Made by a program: the position numbers and the translations under genes. Below are positions 24,601 through 34,440 of a stretch of DNA of 64,000 nucleotides, piece by piece (the first letter of the stretch is position 1; every line of letters starts with the position of its first letter). A model generated the notes under the pieces. The model was not told the origin of the DNA. It made no database searches and saw only the letters and a program-made list of their open reading frames with translations. The DNA is taken from contig OZ020253.1 in the NCBI GenBank assembly GCA_963971285.1, positions 620,001 through 684,000 of the forward strand, in the 5' to 3' direction. This DNA comes from Astropecten irregularis (taxonomy: Eukaryota > Echinodermata > Asteroidea > Paxillosida > Astropectinidae).

Positions 24601-27600
24601 TGCGTGACAATAACTCCAAGTAAAAGACCGCCAAGGATATAACCTTGTCATTTCTACCACTCGTTGTCTTTCATTTCTGAGTATCAAAGTGCGATCACCT
24701 CTTCCAGAATACAATTGTGTGTAATTACCAGCAAGGTCAGCCGAGGAAACCTATTACGCATATATATTTATTAATATTCATATTTATGAGACAAGTGGTT
24801 AGGTTGGTAGACGTGATTCGAGTCGGCAACTTTGGCACTCACTCACTACGTGCTTTCCTGTTCTAATCATATTTCGTATTTTAACGAGTGCTGCAATCTG
24901 TCACTATTAAATTTCATGTTGTTTAATAAGATGGTAATGAGTTATCGTGTGTAAAGTCTCGTGGGAGTGGCCTGTTGTTAGCTTTATGGGCGTGTCATTG
25001 GGCGTGTCTTACCTCTGAACATTGGCACTGAGTTCCAGCATCTGATTGGTCCACTGCTGCTGTACTGACCGAATGCCAGCTCAAGGAAGAACAGCGGAAT
25101 TCCAGCAAATAATAACATGATCAAATAGGGAATCAGAAAAGCACCTGAAATGAAAGAGAGAAGGCGAAACAGAAAACCAACAGAGTTAATTATTTTTAAT
25201 AGTAAATCGGTTGACCCTTTCCAACTGAGGTGCATCGACAAATTCCGTGCATTGTTATTGGCCAACGCGTTACCAACTCTTGGAGGCGCACTGTCGCCCG
25301 TATTCAATCAATGCTTTTGTAAACATTGTGTTTGTCTGTTTGTTCACAAGCCCTAGCTTTTTTTGGATGATGCCTCTACACGTTCATTACTCAAAAATTT
25401 ATTTATGAATCACATTTGGATAAATAAATTTTGTATCGAATTCGTGCGATTCACATTTAGTGCGCCACCATGAGTTTTCAATGCGTTGGCCAATCAAAAT
25501 TCACGAAATAACTTTTCTCGACAAACTGCGCTTCTTTCCACATGCGCAGTTTGTCGACCGATTTAATTAATTCCGCGCATTGCGATTGGCCAACGCGTTG
25601 CAAACTCATGTTGACGCACTATAGTGAATCTTCCCAGAGCCGTAAAATAAAATTGAATAAACTTTGATACCGGTCCCTTTAATTCTTCTTCTGATGAGCG
25701 CACGTGAGACATTGTATGCCACCACCACCAATAAATAAATTAAAACTAACTGAACATAATCATTATATAAATCATCACTTAATTTTGTACTTCAAGCAGG
25801 AAAAATCTTCTAATAGATTGTTGTTGATTCGTGTCACAAGTTCATTAATTCATAAACTCACTAAAGCAAGGAATTTTGGCATTATTTTGATTTGATATTT
25901 CAATAACAAGACCATTTCATCATAGCTAGAGAATATTAATACTGGTCAAAAGATGAGAAAGTCGACGAGGCGATGCTGCGTGGGAAGAGGAATGATTGGA
26001 AATCCACATTGGAAACAAACACTAACGTCACACACCACCCACAAATCCATATTCTTGGATTTGACCGCGACGTTTCCATACGTTAATGGCGTCTCACCTT
26101 CACCCAAGTGTGAAACAAAATTAGGAATCGTTTCATCGCAAAAGCCTCGGGCTCAGGCTCAGGCTTCATCTCTGTCATCCATATGCCGAAAATACAGGAT
26201 GTGGTTTTCATTGAAGCTGAAGCTCTGTTTTCCTGTTCAAACCAGAGTATCTTCTTCAGAACCACAGCCAAAAGCCTCTATTTTGATACCAGTTTATATT
26301 TTAGAATGGATTCACAAAATGGAGCCTGAGTCGGAGCCTAAGCCTCCATTTCTTTAACGCCAATATGTAATTGTTTTTCGCGCTCACTCGCGTGGAGTTA
26401 ATATTGCCCAGAGTGATGTGTGTATCAAGCGAATCGGATACTGTTTCCTCGTTCAATGTAATTATGAACGATATTATGCACAATCGTATATATAGGAATA
26501 ATGACAGTGAAGAATCCATTTGCCTGGCAGTGATCACAGAATCAAATCCGGTTTGGAAATGATCCAAGAAGCAAATGCCAAGTTAAGGGACGCTGATGAT
26601 AGTAATTTAATCGATGTAAAATGTGGATACACGCCAGGGGAGGGACCTGGTTGTAAAAATGTGGGGAAGTCCCAAATAGAACCCCATACGAATGTGCCAA
26701 ACATTACGCGGTTTAATATCTTATAGTAAAAACAGAATGAAAACAATTAGTCTCTGGCATAATTTCAATTTTTGCGAATAATATTTGTGGCTAGACAGCA
26801 TCGGTATATTGTTGGCCAATTGAACATAGGGACTTATACCCAATGCCTTCTGCTGATAGAATATTAACCCTCTTCAGGCCCCTGTTTATGTGCATTTTGG
26901 TGGCAATGCATAAATCCCGTATACAGTATGACGTCAGCACTGTTTTGATCGAGCGTCCGTCTCTTCTAAGATGCGGACGTACGTCTGCGATACATCACCA
27001 TAGCAGCAGCATAATCTCGAATGTTCTCCCCAGCTCATGTTTGCTTCGTGTTTTTCATCTTGCCCAGAGTTATGTTAAAAGCCTCCGCAACAGTTACCGC
27101 AGGCTAAGAAGAAATACGCAATTAAAATGGACGCTATTAAAGAAAACAAAACGCGTTCGTGCGTCAGTGTGTGGAATAAAGACACATTTACATTTTTATC
27201 TCAGGTTTTCTCGAGTGCGTGGTGAATAAACAAGCTTCCCTTTGGGGTCATTTTCCATTCATAATGCAGTGTTTAAAAGGAATACCCATTTGGGACCTGA
27301 CTCGAAAAGTATTCAGTTACACGAGGCTGAGGCATGAAAAGCGTCTCATGATCAGTGACGATGCACGTAGGAAGTGTTTACTCCTCCGCACCTGCGCCCT
27401 GCATCACGACGAAAACACTCCATCTGATTTCAAGCTCATGCATGCAGGTTCACTTCGACTTATATGGAAGTCCTGCCACTAGTGAATGGATATGATTGCC
27501 ATTACACCTGCTCTTCATTGACGCGCATTTAAAAACTTCCGCAACCAAAACAATATTACTTCATACACCGTATGCAGGGATTTGATATCAATTACTAATT

Positions 27601-30600
27601 CAGATTTCTGAATTTTTTGTGGAGAAAATGTTTAAAATCGTGCCTTGGCACCTTATTTGAACGAAATTTCAATGCAAATTCAATCCCCCTCAAAGATGAA
27701 TAAACACCAAAAAGGTAAATTAAAGTTTTTTAAAAATCGATTACTTCGCTTCGATTATTACGTTAGATGTTTAAAATCGGTTCATGAATATACTATACAG
27801 AAGCGCAAGTAACTTTTGATATTCGAGTTTTTTGCACAAATACCGAGAGACACGTGCGTCACTAGAATCGATCTGAGATCGAATAGTCCATGTTTTGTGT
27901 TGTACCTTCGTGGGTGGACATGCAGGAGAGCACGGATGCAGGTATGAGGATAATTATAGCAGAATACCCTCGACAGGATCGCATGGGATGCAGACTCGGC
28001 CACAGGATATAAGAAGGTCTTGATTCTGAATGCAGGCCTACATGGCAGATACCCTAATCATCAATGGAACTCCATCTCGATTCGGCCTTAAAGATGGGCT
28101 CGATTTCAACCACATGACTGTGATTGAGCTCAATTTCTAAACTTAGAACTCTATCCTTTTTTGTAATCTTGCGTGAGTTGTATATGTTTCTGATGTGGAA
28201 TCAATATATCTCAGGGGCCTCGGATGGTGTGCAGGTCTTAGTGTATGTGGACATTAAAGGGATGGGGAAACAAGGAAAGACTTGCCTTCAGGTATGCATC
28301 ATTATACACATGCTAAGATGACAACGGCAAGGACAACTACAAAAACATCGTCAATTATAGCCCTATGGTGTATCGTGTTCCTGTGGTGTGCCCTTGGTTA
28401 GTACTACCCCCCCCCCCCCCCCCTTCTCCCAGCCCGAAGCTTATAGCTGGCTAGGGTGTTGATTATACAGACTATAAAGGTATAATATCATACTTTGGTT
28501 TTTGTCAAAGAAATGCAGATTCATTAGCAAAATATCAAGAAAGACACAGTATAAGTCATCCATGACATTCCCAGTCCCATATACGGCCATGCCCACTTTT
28601 TGAGAAAACAGTGAAAAACGCCCACGGAATTTCTTCACCGTTATTTTTTATCTTTTAAAGATAAAAAATATTTTCGGTCATTGTTTATATACCCTTTATA
28701 CCCTGTAAGTTATAGGTAAATCTGTGACGATTTCTGTTTTGGTTTCCTACCAAAGTATGATACTATACCTTTAAATGATTAACAAATCCAGTATAAAAGA
28801 ACTAAAACATTTCCCACCACCCTCTCTCGGACATAGATTGTCCAGACACTCACCTCCTCCGTTGCTATAGCACAGATAGGGGAACCTCCAGACGTTACCA
28901 AGACCCACTGCATACCCGATGCAAGAGAGAAGAAACTCAGCATGATTGGACCAATTACCCCTATCTTTGTTCTCATCACCTGTAGGTCTTGGTGAGGGGG
29001 GACCACTCCCTGTAGCTGAGTACGTCGCAAATCCTGGGTTCCCCTCTGGCACCGACTGAATTGCCTACGATTTGAAACAGAGTAAAGATTAATTGTAGGA
29101 AATTAATAATATCAAGACAATGTGCCTTTGTTTTATGTAAGGTTTTAATCATCCAACAGCATAAACTCTACTTTTCCAATTCTCTCAAACAATAATACAG
29201 GATCACTTTAAATGTCCCATTCTGTAAAACCCAAAATTTCATAAAAGTATTCTTGAAAAACACCTATAAATAAGCCTATTTCATTTAATTAAAAAAAGAA
29301 GAAGCAATATTTGCAAGAATTGGGTCCCAGCTCGGAAACGATATGAAAATTTGCAATCAAAACTAAATCCAATAAATTAAAAGGAAATCTTATGACTAGA
29401 CTCGATAAGATAAACAAATATTTCGTCCCACAATTTGACCTCAACGAAGAGGTTGATTTTGTTGGCCTCTGGTTTGTTATTATTATTTTTTATTTTTTAT
29501 TATTGTTTTAAACGAAAGCCAAAGTAAAAACATGATCGATCCTTGGAAGAAGTTCAAATTACATCGTGGGAATTTTAGGGGAATCCCCACCAAGCTTTTA
29601 GGCGGAAATGACTCGAGAAAACAGGGCGTCGATGTATAAAGTATCATCTAGCACTCTACAGTTTCAGGATACAGTTTCTGTAAACATCTCACGAAAACAA
29701 ATGAAACTTGTAACAGCGAGTAAGAGGTTTGAATGAGATGCGGTTTCAAGGAATATGATGAGTCAGCGATTTTCGTGGCAAACACGATTGGCATACACGC
29801 GCAAGATCCGCCAAATGTGACGACCGTTCATTTTTGCATATTTCGTCCCACCTTCAATTCCATCTCGCTATGATAATTTCATTGAGTATGACGCGGGAAG
29901 ATGAAGTCATCAGCTTTTAAGCTGCACGGCGGGTAAAAAGAGGAATGGGAATCTTAAATACAAATCTTGGCTTCTAGTTTTATGCCACATGAAAAAGGAG
30001 ATTGGTGCAAGGAAAATGAACAATTTTAAGAATGTCTCTTAGACAAACTGGCCTTATAAACTTCATCTTTACTCTCTAAATACAAAAGGGTGAAAAGTCA
30101 CTCTTTGAAGAGCCATTATGACGGACAACTCGATTTTGAACGAGTGGTATTTTTCACTCTTTTGCATTTAGAGAGTAGCGTTTTATGTGCAAAGATTTTT
30201 GATGTAGTCAATACTAACCAACCAGAAAATGAAATGAAATAGATCAAATGATTCGTCAAAATATCACATACTTAAAACTGCCGTGAGCTCGAATGCTAGG
30301 GGATGTTTACATGTTCTACATGTCCGTCATGTTGCCACTCCCAGTTCCATGTATGCGATGCTTCATAAAAATGTGCGGTTTTGTACCTAGGTACCGATTA
30401 AAGGTATAGTATGTGATAGATAGCCCTATGTAAACATGAACATGAACATGAACATGGACATGAACATGAACATGAACATGAACATGAACATGAACATGAA
30501 CATGAAACATGAACATGAACATGAACAATGGACCTGATCATGAACGTGAATATGATCATAAAGCTGTCGTGATGAATGTTCCTGCCACTGAACATTCATT

Positions 30601-31223
30601 GTGCAGATGAATTATAATTGACGAAATATCGTTTCTGAGGATGCCATTTCGATATGGAGGTAACACTCATGGTTCAGGGATACCGTGCTCAATGCTCAAG
30701 GTGGCGATCATTTTGAGTTTCCAAAATAAAGTGAAATGAATCAGAATGCCTAATTATCGTAATTAACACCGCAAAATTAATGTTTGTCATCATGTCACAG
30801 TCCTGCTCTTTGTCTGCAGAGCAGGAAATAGGCCTACATAACAAACAAAAATTAAGATCTCAAATTGGTCTGCACCGCTCTCAAAATGTTCAGTAGGTTG
30901 CAGTCGTGCTGATCACCACAGAAAATAATAGATCAAGCCTAGTATAATCGATATTATTGTAAATTAATGATTAATTTATTAAGCACTTGATTGTGAGTGA
31001 ATGAAAAGTCCATTGTTTACATCACAAAAATAATGTGTTCCTGACAATATAATCGTAGAAAAACGTCTATTTTGGAGGCAGGTTTGAACCTGTGTTGAAT
31101 ACAACCACGGCAGCTAGCAATAAACATTAAGCTAATTGGTATTACACTAATATTTTACAAAATAGTTTTTTTTGTAAAACTCACCGTAACATTCTTTGGC
31201 GTCGCACCTTGAGATTCTGCCAT
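18614..31223 (-). CDS. Sodium- and chloride-dependent glycine transporter-like (SLC6 family), complete
   Basis: A 12-TM Na+/Cl--coupled amino acid symporter of the plasma membrane. Thirteen coding exons in transcript order: 31223-31185, 29064-28854, 25144-25013, 24007-23674, 23234-23102, 22606-22472, 22125-22022, 21765-21641, 21383-21271, 20950-20819, 20422-20207, 19665-19510, 18868-18614. All have GT-AG borders and sum to 2085 nt, exactly 694 codons plus TGA. The first exon encodes [15 protein letters not shown]1 is at about residues 54-80 with [14 protein letters not shown] (63-76). Extracellular loop 2 has [10 protein letters not shown] and three sequons. TM6 is [20 protein letters not shown]7 is [16 protein letters not shown]8 retains Asp (LGLDSQ) at the expected Na2 site. 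Eight of the eleven exons shared with the transporter at 4869-9550 have identical lengths. Length is normal for invertebrate GlyTs. Introns carry several MITEs, a SINE and a hexamer repeat. The substrate (glycine or a related amino acid) is inferred. Confidence 0.95.
19136..19371. mobile_element. MITE copy A1 (CTCTCTAAATGCAAAA termini), in SLC6 intron
   Basis: Both ends read CTCTCTAAATGCAAAA in inverted orientation, followed by sub-terminal GGTGAAAA or GATTGAAAA and ACTCTTT blocks. It lies between the last two coding exons of the minus-strand transporter. A second member with the same ends is at 30072-30175 in the first intron of the same gene. Confidence 0.75.
20125..20192. repeat. Half copy of the GATTC-ended MITE family
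   Basis: GATTCCGTGCATTGTGATTG, then GGCCAACGCGTTGCAAACTC and TGGCGCGCTAATTAT, match only the right arm of the full elements at 25448-25630 and 59028-59184. It ends about 15 bp downstream of the splice donor of the exon 20422-20207. Confidence 0.65.
22678..22772 (-). repeat. tRNA-derived SINE copy in SLC6 intron
   Basis: Minus strand: CTCAGTTGGTAAGAGCATTG (A-box region), then GGAGGTCGCCGGTTCGAATC (B box), followed by a tail AATTTTTTTGTTCACTTTTC. It is the same family as the copies at 15.4, 33.2, 51.9 and 57.7 kb. Confidence 0.8.
22790..22875. repeat. Dispersed repeat with TTTCAATCC / AGGATCTT core
   Basis: AATTGCTTAGAGTGAGGAGG, then GTCTGACGTTTCAATCCTAT and AACAGGATCTTCCCAAA. Related sequence occurs at 50163-50218 and, with both inverted ends intact, at 59943-60042. 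Confidence 0.55.
25228..25302. repeat. Half copy of the GATTC-ended MITE family
   Basis: AAATTCCGTGCATTGTTATTG and GGCCAACGCGTTACCAACTC match the right arm only of the family. It lies about 85 bp 5' (in transcript sense) of the exon 25144-25013 of the minus-strand transporter. Confidence 0.6.
25448..25630. mobile_element. Full MITE copy B1 (GATTC-ended, about 183 bp)
   Basis: The left end reads GATTCACATTTAGTGCGCCA. The right end, in reverse complement, reads GATTCACTATAGTGCGTCAA. The arms continue with ATGAGTTT.CAA.GCGTTGGC in both and nearly meet at the centre, giving a long hairpin. It lies in the intron between coding exons 2 and 3 of the minus-strand transporter. No coding capacity. Confidence 0.8.
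26145..26348. repeat. Possible degraded TIR element with GCTCAGGCTCAGGC ends
   Basis: The left block GCCTCGGGCTCAGGCTCAGG and the right block GAGCCTGAGTCGGAGCCTAA are roughly inverted copies about 200 bp apart. The match is imperfect and low-complexity. Confidence 0.35.
28407..28427. repeat. Poly(C) run
   Basis: About 18 consecutive C residues within an intron of the minus-strand transporter. Confidence 0.85.
28475..28773. mobile_element. TIR element C1 (TAAAGGTATA ends), about 300 bp
   Basis: The left end TAAAGGTATAATATCATACT and the right end, in reverse complement TAAAGGTATAGTATCATACT, are near-identical over about 25 bp through TTTGGT. Near the centre is a perfect palindrome, ATCTTTTAAAGAT, flanked by T and A runs. 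A second member with the same layout is at 45451-45810. Confidence 0.8.
30072..30175. mobile_element. MITE copy A2 (CTCTCTAAATACAAAA termini), 104 bp
   Basis: Short version of the family at 19136-19371. Termini CTCTCTAAATACAAAAGGGT and, in reverse complement, CTCTCTAAATGCAAAAGAGT. The sub-terminal CACTCTTTGAAGAGCC block is shared with the longer copy. It sits in the first intron of the minus-strand transporter. Confidence 0.78.
30434..30527. repeat. Hexanucleotide microsatellite (ATGAAC)n
   Basis: About 14-15 units of ATGAAC with one G substitution and one extra A near 30505. It produces His-Val repeat ORFs on the minus strand, which are artefacts. It lies in intron 1 of the minus-strand SLC6 gene. 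Confidence 0.92.
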
Positions 31224-32704
31224 TTGGGTGTATTTGATGACGAAAACGAGCGAAGATTCACAATATTTATCTAGATAATTATTCGGCAACCACCGGCAGC
31301 GAACTATGTACTACAATCCCCTGATATATTGAAAATTTGATTTCATAAATACTTCGATTTCAGATGATTTCTTCGAGTATCTTCACGCGCAAAATGACTG
31401 GTTATCATCACCTCATCGAAGAGGTTGAATAAAAAGAAACGTCCGTTTCTCCTCGCTCCTAAAATGTGGTCTGCCGCATCGCCCCTCTTCCGCGTAATTT
31501 TGTACCGCTTGCGTTTATTCATTCAAAACACAGCGTGGGTTGTTTACATATGTAAATGAGTTTCATCATTGGATTGGATCATCGTAATCATTATCATAAT
31601 TCAGAATGGAGACTGGCGCGCCCGCGCACGCACGGAGCGATTTCATTGGACGACGCAGTCAATGGTTTCCTGTCCATGAGATGTGCCGCGCTATCACTGT
31701 CAATAGGCGGGAAAATGCGACATTGGGAATTCCCCTTTCTCTTGAGTCTCTCGTGTTTACAACAACACTGAAAATTGTTTTAATCTTAATCTCTCTTATC
31801 CTTTTCAATTTTCGGTATGTTTGCTAATGACAAGTTTTTCTAATTACCCCGAGAAAAAACAAACATGCACCCCGAAAACCGTCAATTTTCAGGAATTCCT
31901 CCGCTTCCAATGCCAAATAGAGCCAACTTTAGAGCCAAAATGAACCAAATCTCCTCAAACGATTGTACTCACTTGTCATAATTGCACATTATATCAATTG
32001 CACGACCTACAAAATTATAATTCAAACATAGTTGAGGGGTAAACAAATTACGATAATTTGGCCAGCGCGGCCATAATATTGGCAAGTTGACCTCGGGGTG
32101 CACACTAAAGACGGTATCGGTAGTTCATAAATAAATGCCCGTAACTTTTAAGCGTGGGATTTTCCACGAGGCCGTGTTGTTTTCCCACATGGGAAGGCGA
32201 GGGGAATGGGAATTGAAGCGAAGGAGCAAATCCACCGCATTTTTTCGTGTAGTCATTAACTTGAAGCCCAAGAAGAAAACACCGACGGGATTCGCACCAA
32301 AGTTCAAAATTTACAAACTACATATTGTGCTCAACGAGCAAAATTGGCTACGGTACAGAGAGGAGCATACTCAGAACTGAATTAGTTCCCAGAGTGAATA
32401 TGAAAGCTGACTCAAATATAATCATGCCATATCAATCATTATTTTATCAGTGACAAAGATGGACTGAAAAATACAGGCATTGATACCAGTCTTGTCAGAA
32501 CAATACAAGATGAACTTGTGTTGTATACGTCCGGTGCGGAACGATCATCCGGTGATATGGCTTTGAATATTAGGCTACGATTGTCCACCTACAAAAAAAG
32601 CTGACGTCGACAGCATGATACTCAAATTTACACAAAAGGTGTAGCTGAATTATTTCATGTCATTATCCCGATTATGATGACTGATAATAATCACACATTG
32701 ACCT
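31224..32704. other. Upstream region of the minus-strand SLC6 gene
   Basis: This stretch must hold the promoter and 5' UTR of the transporter whose ATG is at 31223. I see no clear TATA box or other element that I can assign with confidence. Mildly GC-richer sequence occurs at 31600-31720. No other gene is recognised. Confidence 0.35.
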
Positions 32705-32852
32705 GGGGCCGATTCCACGAAGCACTAAGATTGATCTTAAGTGCGAATTCATCTTAATTGTCAAGCAACGTGTGATGTCACAATACAAATCACTATGGCG
32801 ATACTGAACAACTCATCTTAAGATTAATCTTAGTGCTTCGTGAAATCGGCCC
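32705..32852. mobile_element. MITE with GGGCCGATT ends, 148 bp
   Basis: The left arm GGGGCCGATTCCACGAAGCA and the right arm, in reverse complement GGGCCGATTTCACGAAGCAC, continue with CTAAGATT.ATCTTAAG in both. The arms are about 38 bp, with a short unique centre. No coding capacity. Confidence 0.8.
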
Positions 32853-33227
32853 GTCGTTTTATGTCTCCAAATGACGAATAGTCAGAACAGGTAATTGTGT
32901 AAATTTGCACTTTTCATTCATTATCTTATAGTGGTGTCATCATCCAATTCACATCATGTATTGTGGATGTTTTTGTTTTGTTTCCGAGTGCAGTGACTCA
33001 TCCGAGGTGATGGAGATAACTTGCGAGTACCAGCATGAACACAATCAAAAGTGGTTTGTTTACAAACAAACGTATCTTACGAACAATGGTAAACAGACTA
33101 TCGATAGCTATTATGACAGAAGTAAACAAATAAACATGTAAACAATATTACTGACCGAATGAAAATTACGTATAAATAAATCATAGCGAAGGGGTAAGTA
33201 TTATTAATCATTAACCACAAGGGAACT

Positions 33228-33305
33228 GACTGAATTGAAATAAGAGGTCGCCGGTTCGAATCCCGCTCCAGTAAATTTTTCTGTGTTCACCTTCAATGAA
33301 TGAAT
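33228..33305 (+). repeat. tRNA-derived SINE fragment
   Basis: Contains AGAGGTCGCCGGTTCGAATC (B box), then CCGCTCCAGTAAATTTTTCT and GTGTTCACCTTCAATG, the 3' part of the SINE family found on the minus strand at 22.7, 51.9 and 57.7 kb. The A-box half is degraded. Confidence 0.65.
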
Positions 33306-33924
33306 CTTTAAACATTATGGTCTCGTGAAAATGAGATGTGCCTTTTAATTTCTCGCTGTTGTACGGAATGTTTGAAATGGAAGTAGGTTTTTGCATCTTT
33401 CAAAGGGACTGATTACAGACGTATGCTTACAATAGGAGTATTATGCCCGTGCCTACGTGCGGTTTGAACATCCGTACAAGCCTCGTTATGGAGGTGAGTC
33501 GTTTCGACAATGTTATGATGTATCCAAGACATACACACACATACAGACCATGAACCATTGACCTCTACACATGAACATTCTCATGATGTACTCGTATATT
33601 AGGCCTACCAGACATTATCTTGAGCTTGCCAGGCGTGTGGTTTGCAGCAATGTTATCAACCTGCCGGTAATGTTGTGCCGGTCTGTTGGGGGTAAGACGC
33701 GGGAGGAATTTTGAGGGACTTTCCCCTGGAAGACCCTTGGCAACAGATCTGGAGAATGAATCAACGCAACTGTTTCTTGTAGACAATTTTCTTCAAGAAG
33801 TATTACTTGCGATGTCTCGGTACAGAGAAGGGACGCATTTTGTATTATTAATGCAATAATTATATGAAATGTTTCAAAATTTAGGGAAATCTTGGCTGCA
33901 ATTTTCCTGAATTTGCCTGAAAAT

Positions 33925-34440
33925 TTGCAGTAGGATAAAACAGATCGTGCTCAAAATCTAGGCTTTGACGCCGAATCGCACTGATATGCAATACAAACAT
34001 GTCCTCTAGTAAAAAATAGGCGAAAGTTTCCATTTAAAAAGGAACAAACTTCCAAGCCGATTTTCTCAAAACTATGTTTCAACGCCCTATGTGGGCAGAT
34101 GCGTCGAAATGTGGAGGCGGATGAAACAGATCGTGCTCAGAATGTATAGGCCCCCTATAGAATTTTAAGATGAATCGCCCATACATAAATTACATACAGG
34201 ACGGCATTAAATGACATAAAAATATAGTTACATATTTCGCTAAGCAGGACACGATCTCTGATCTAGACTGAAAATAAAAAAAAACTCGTGTAGCTGAAAT
34301 GTACAGGCGGATGAAACAGATCGTGGTCAGAATGAAGGCTTAGACGCAACACAGCTACATTAAATTCAGACAGGACGGACAACTTAACATGATTCATAAA
34401 ACGTCACAGATTTCGCTTAGCGGGACTATTATCATACTTA
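33925..34440. repeat. Degenerate tandem repeat, about 187-190 bp period, about 3 units
   Basis: AAACAGATCGTGCTCA-type blocks recur at 33937, 34124 and 34314. Each is preceded by GCGGATG or AGGAT and followed by AGGCTT.GACGC or similar. A second block, ATTTCGCT.AGC.GGAC, recurs further into the last two units. Non-coding. Confidence 0.7.

Noticed and set aside
25953-26357. 134-codon ORF on the + strand
   Set aside because: It lies in an intron of the minus-strand transporter, has no domain, and overlaps a degraded repeat.
26843-27229. 128-codon basic ORF on the + strand
   Set aside because: Intronic, with irregular composition, no family similarity and no splice context.
30316-30595. His-Val and Ser-Cys repeat ORFs on the minus strand
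   Set aside because: They are translations of the (ATGAAC)n microsatellite inside an intron.
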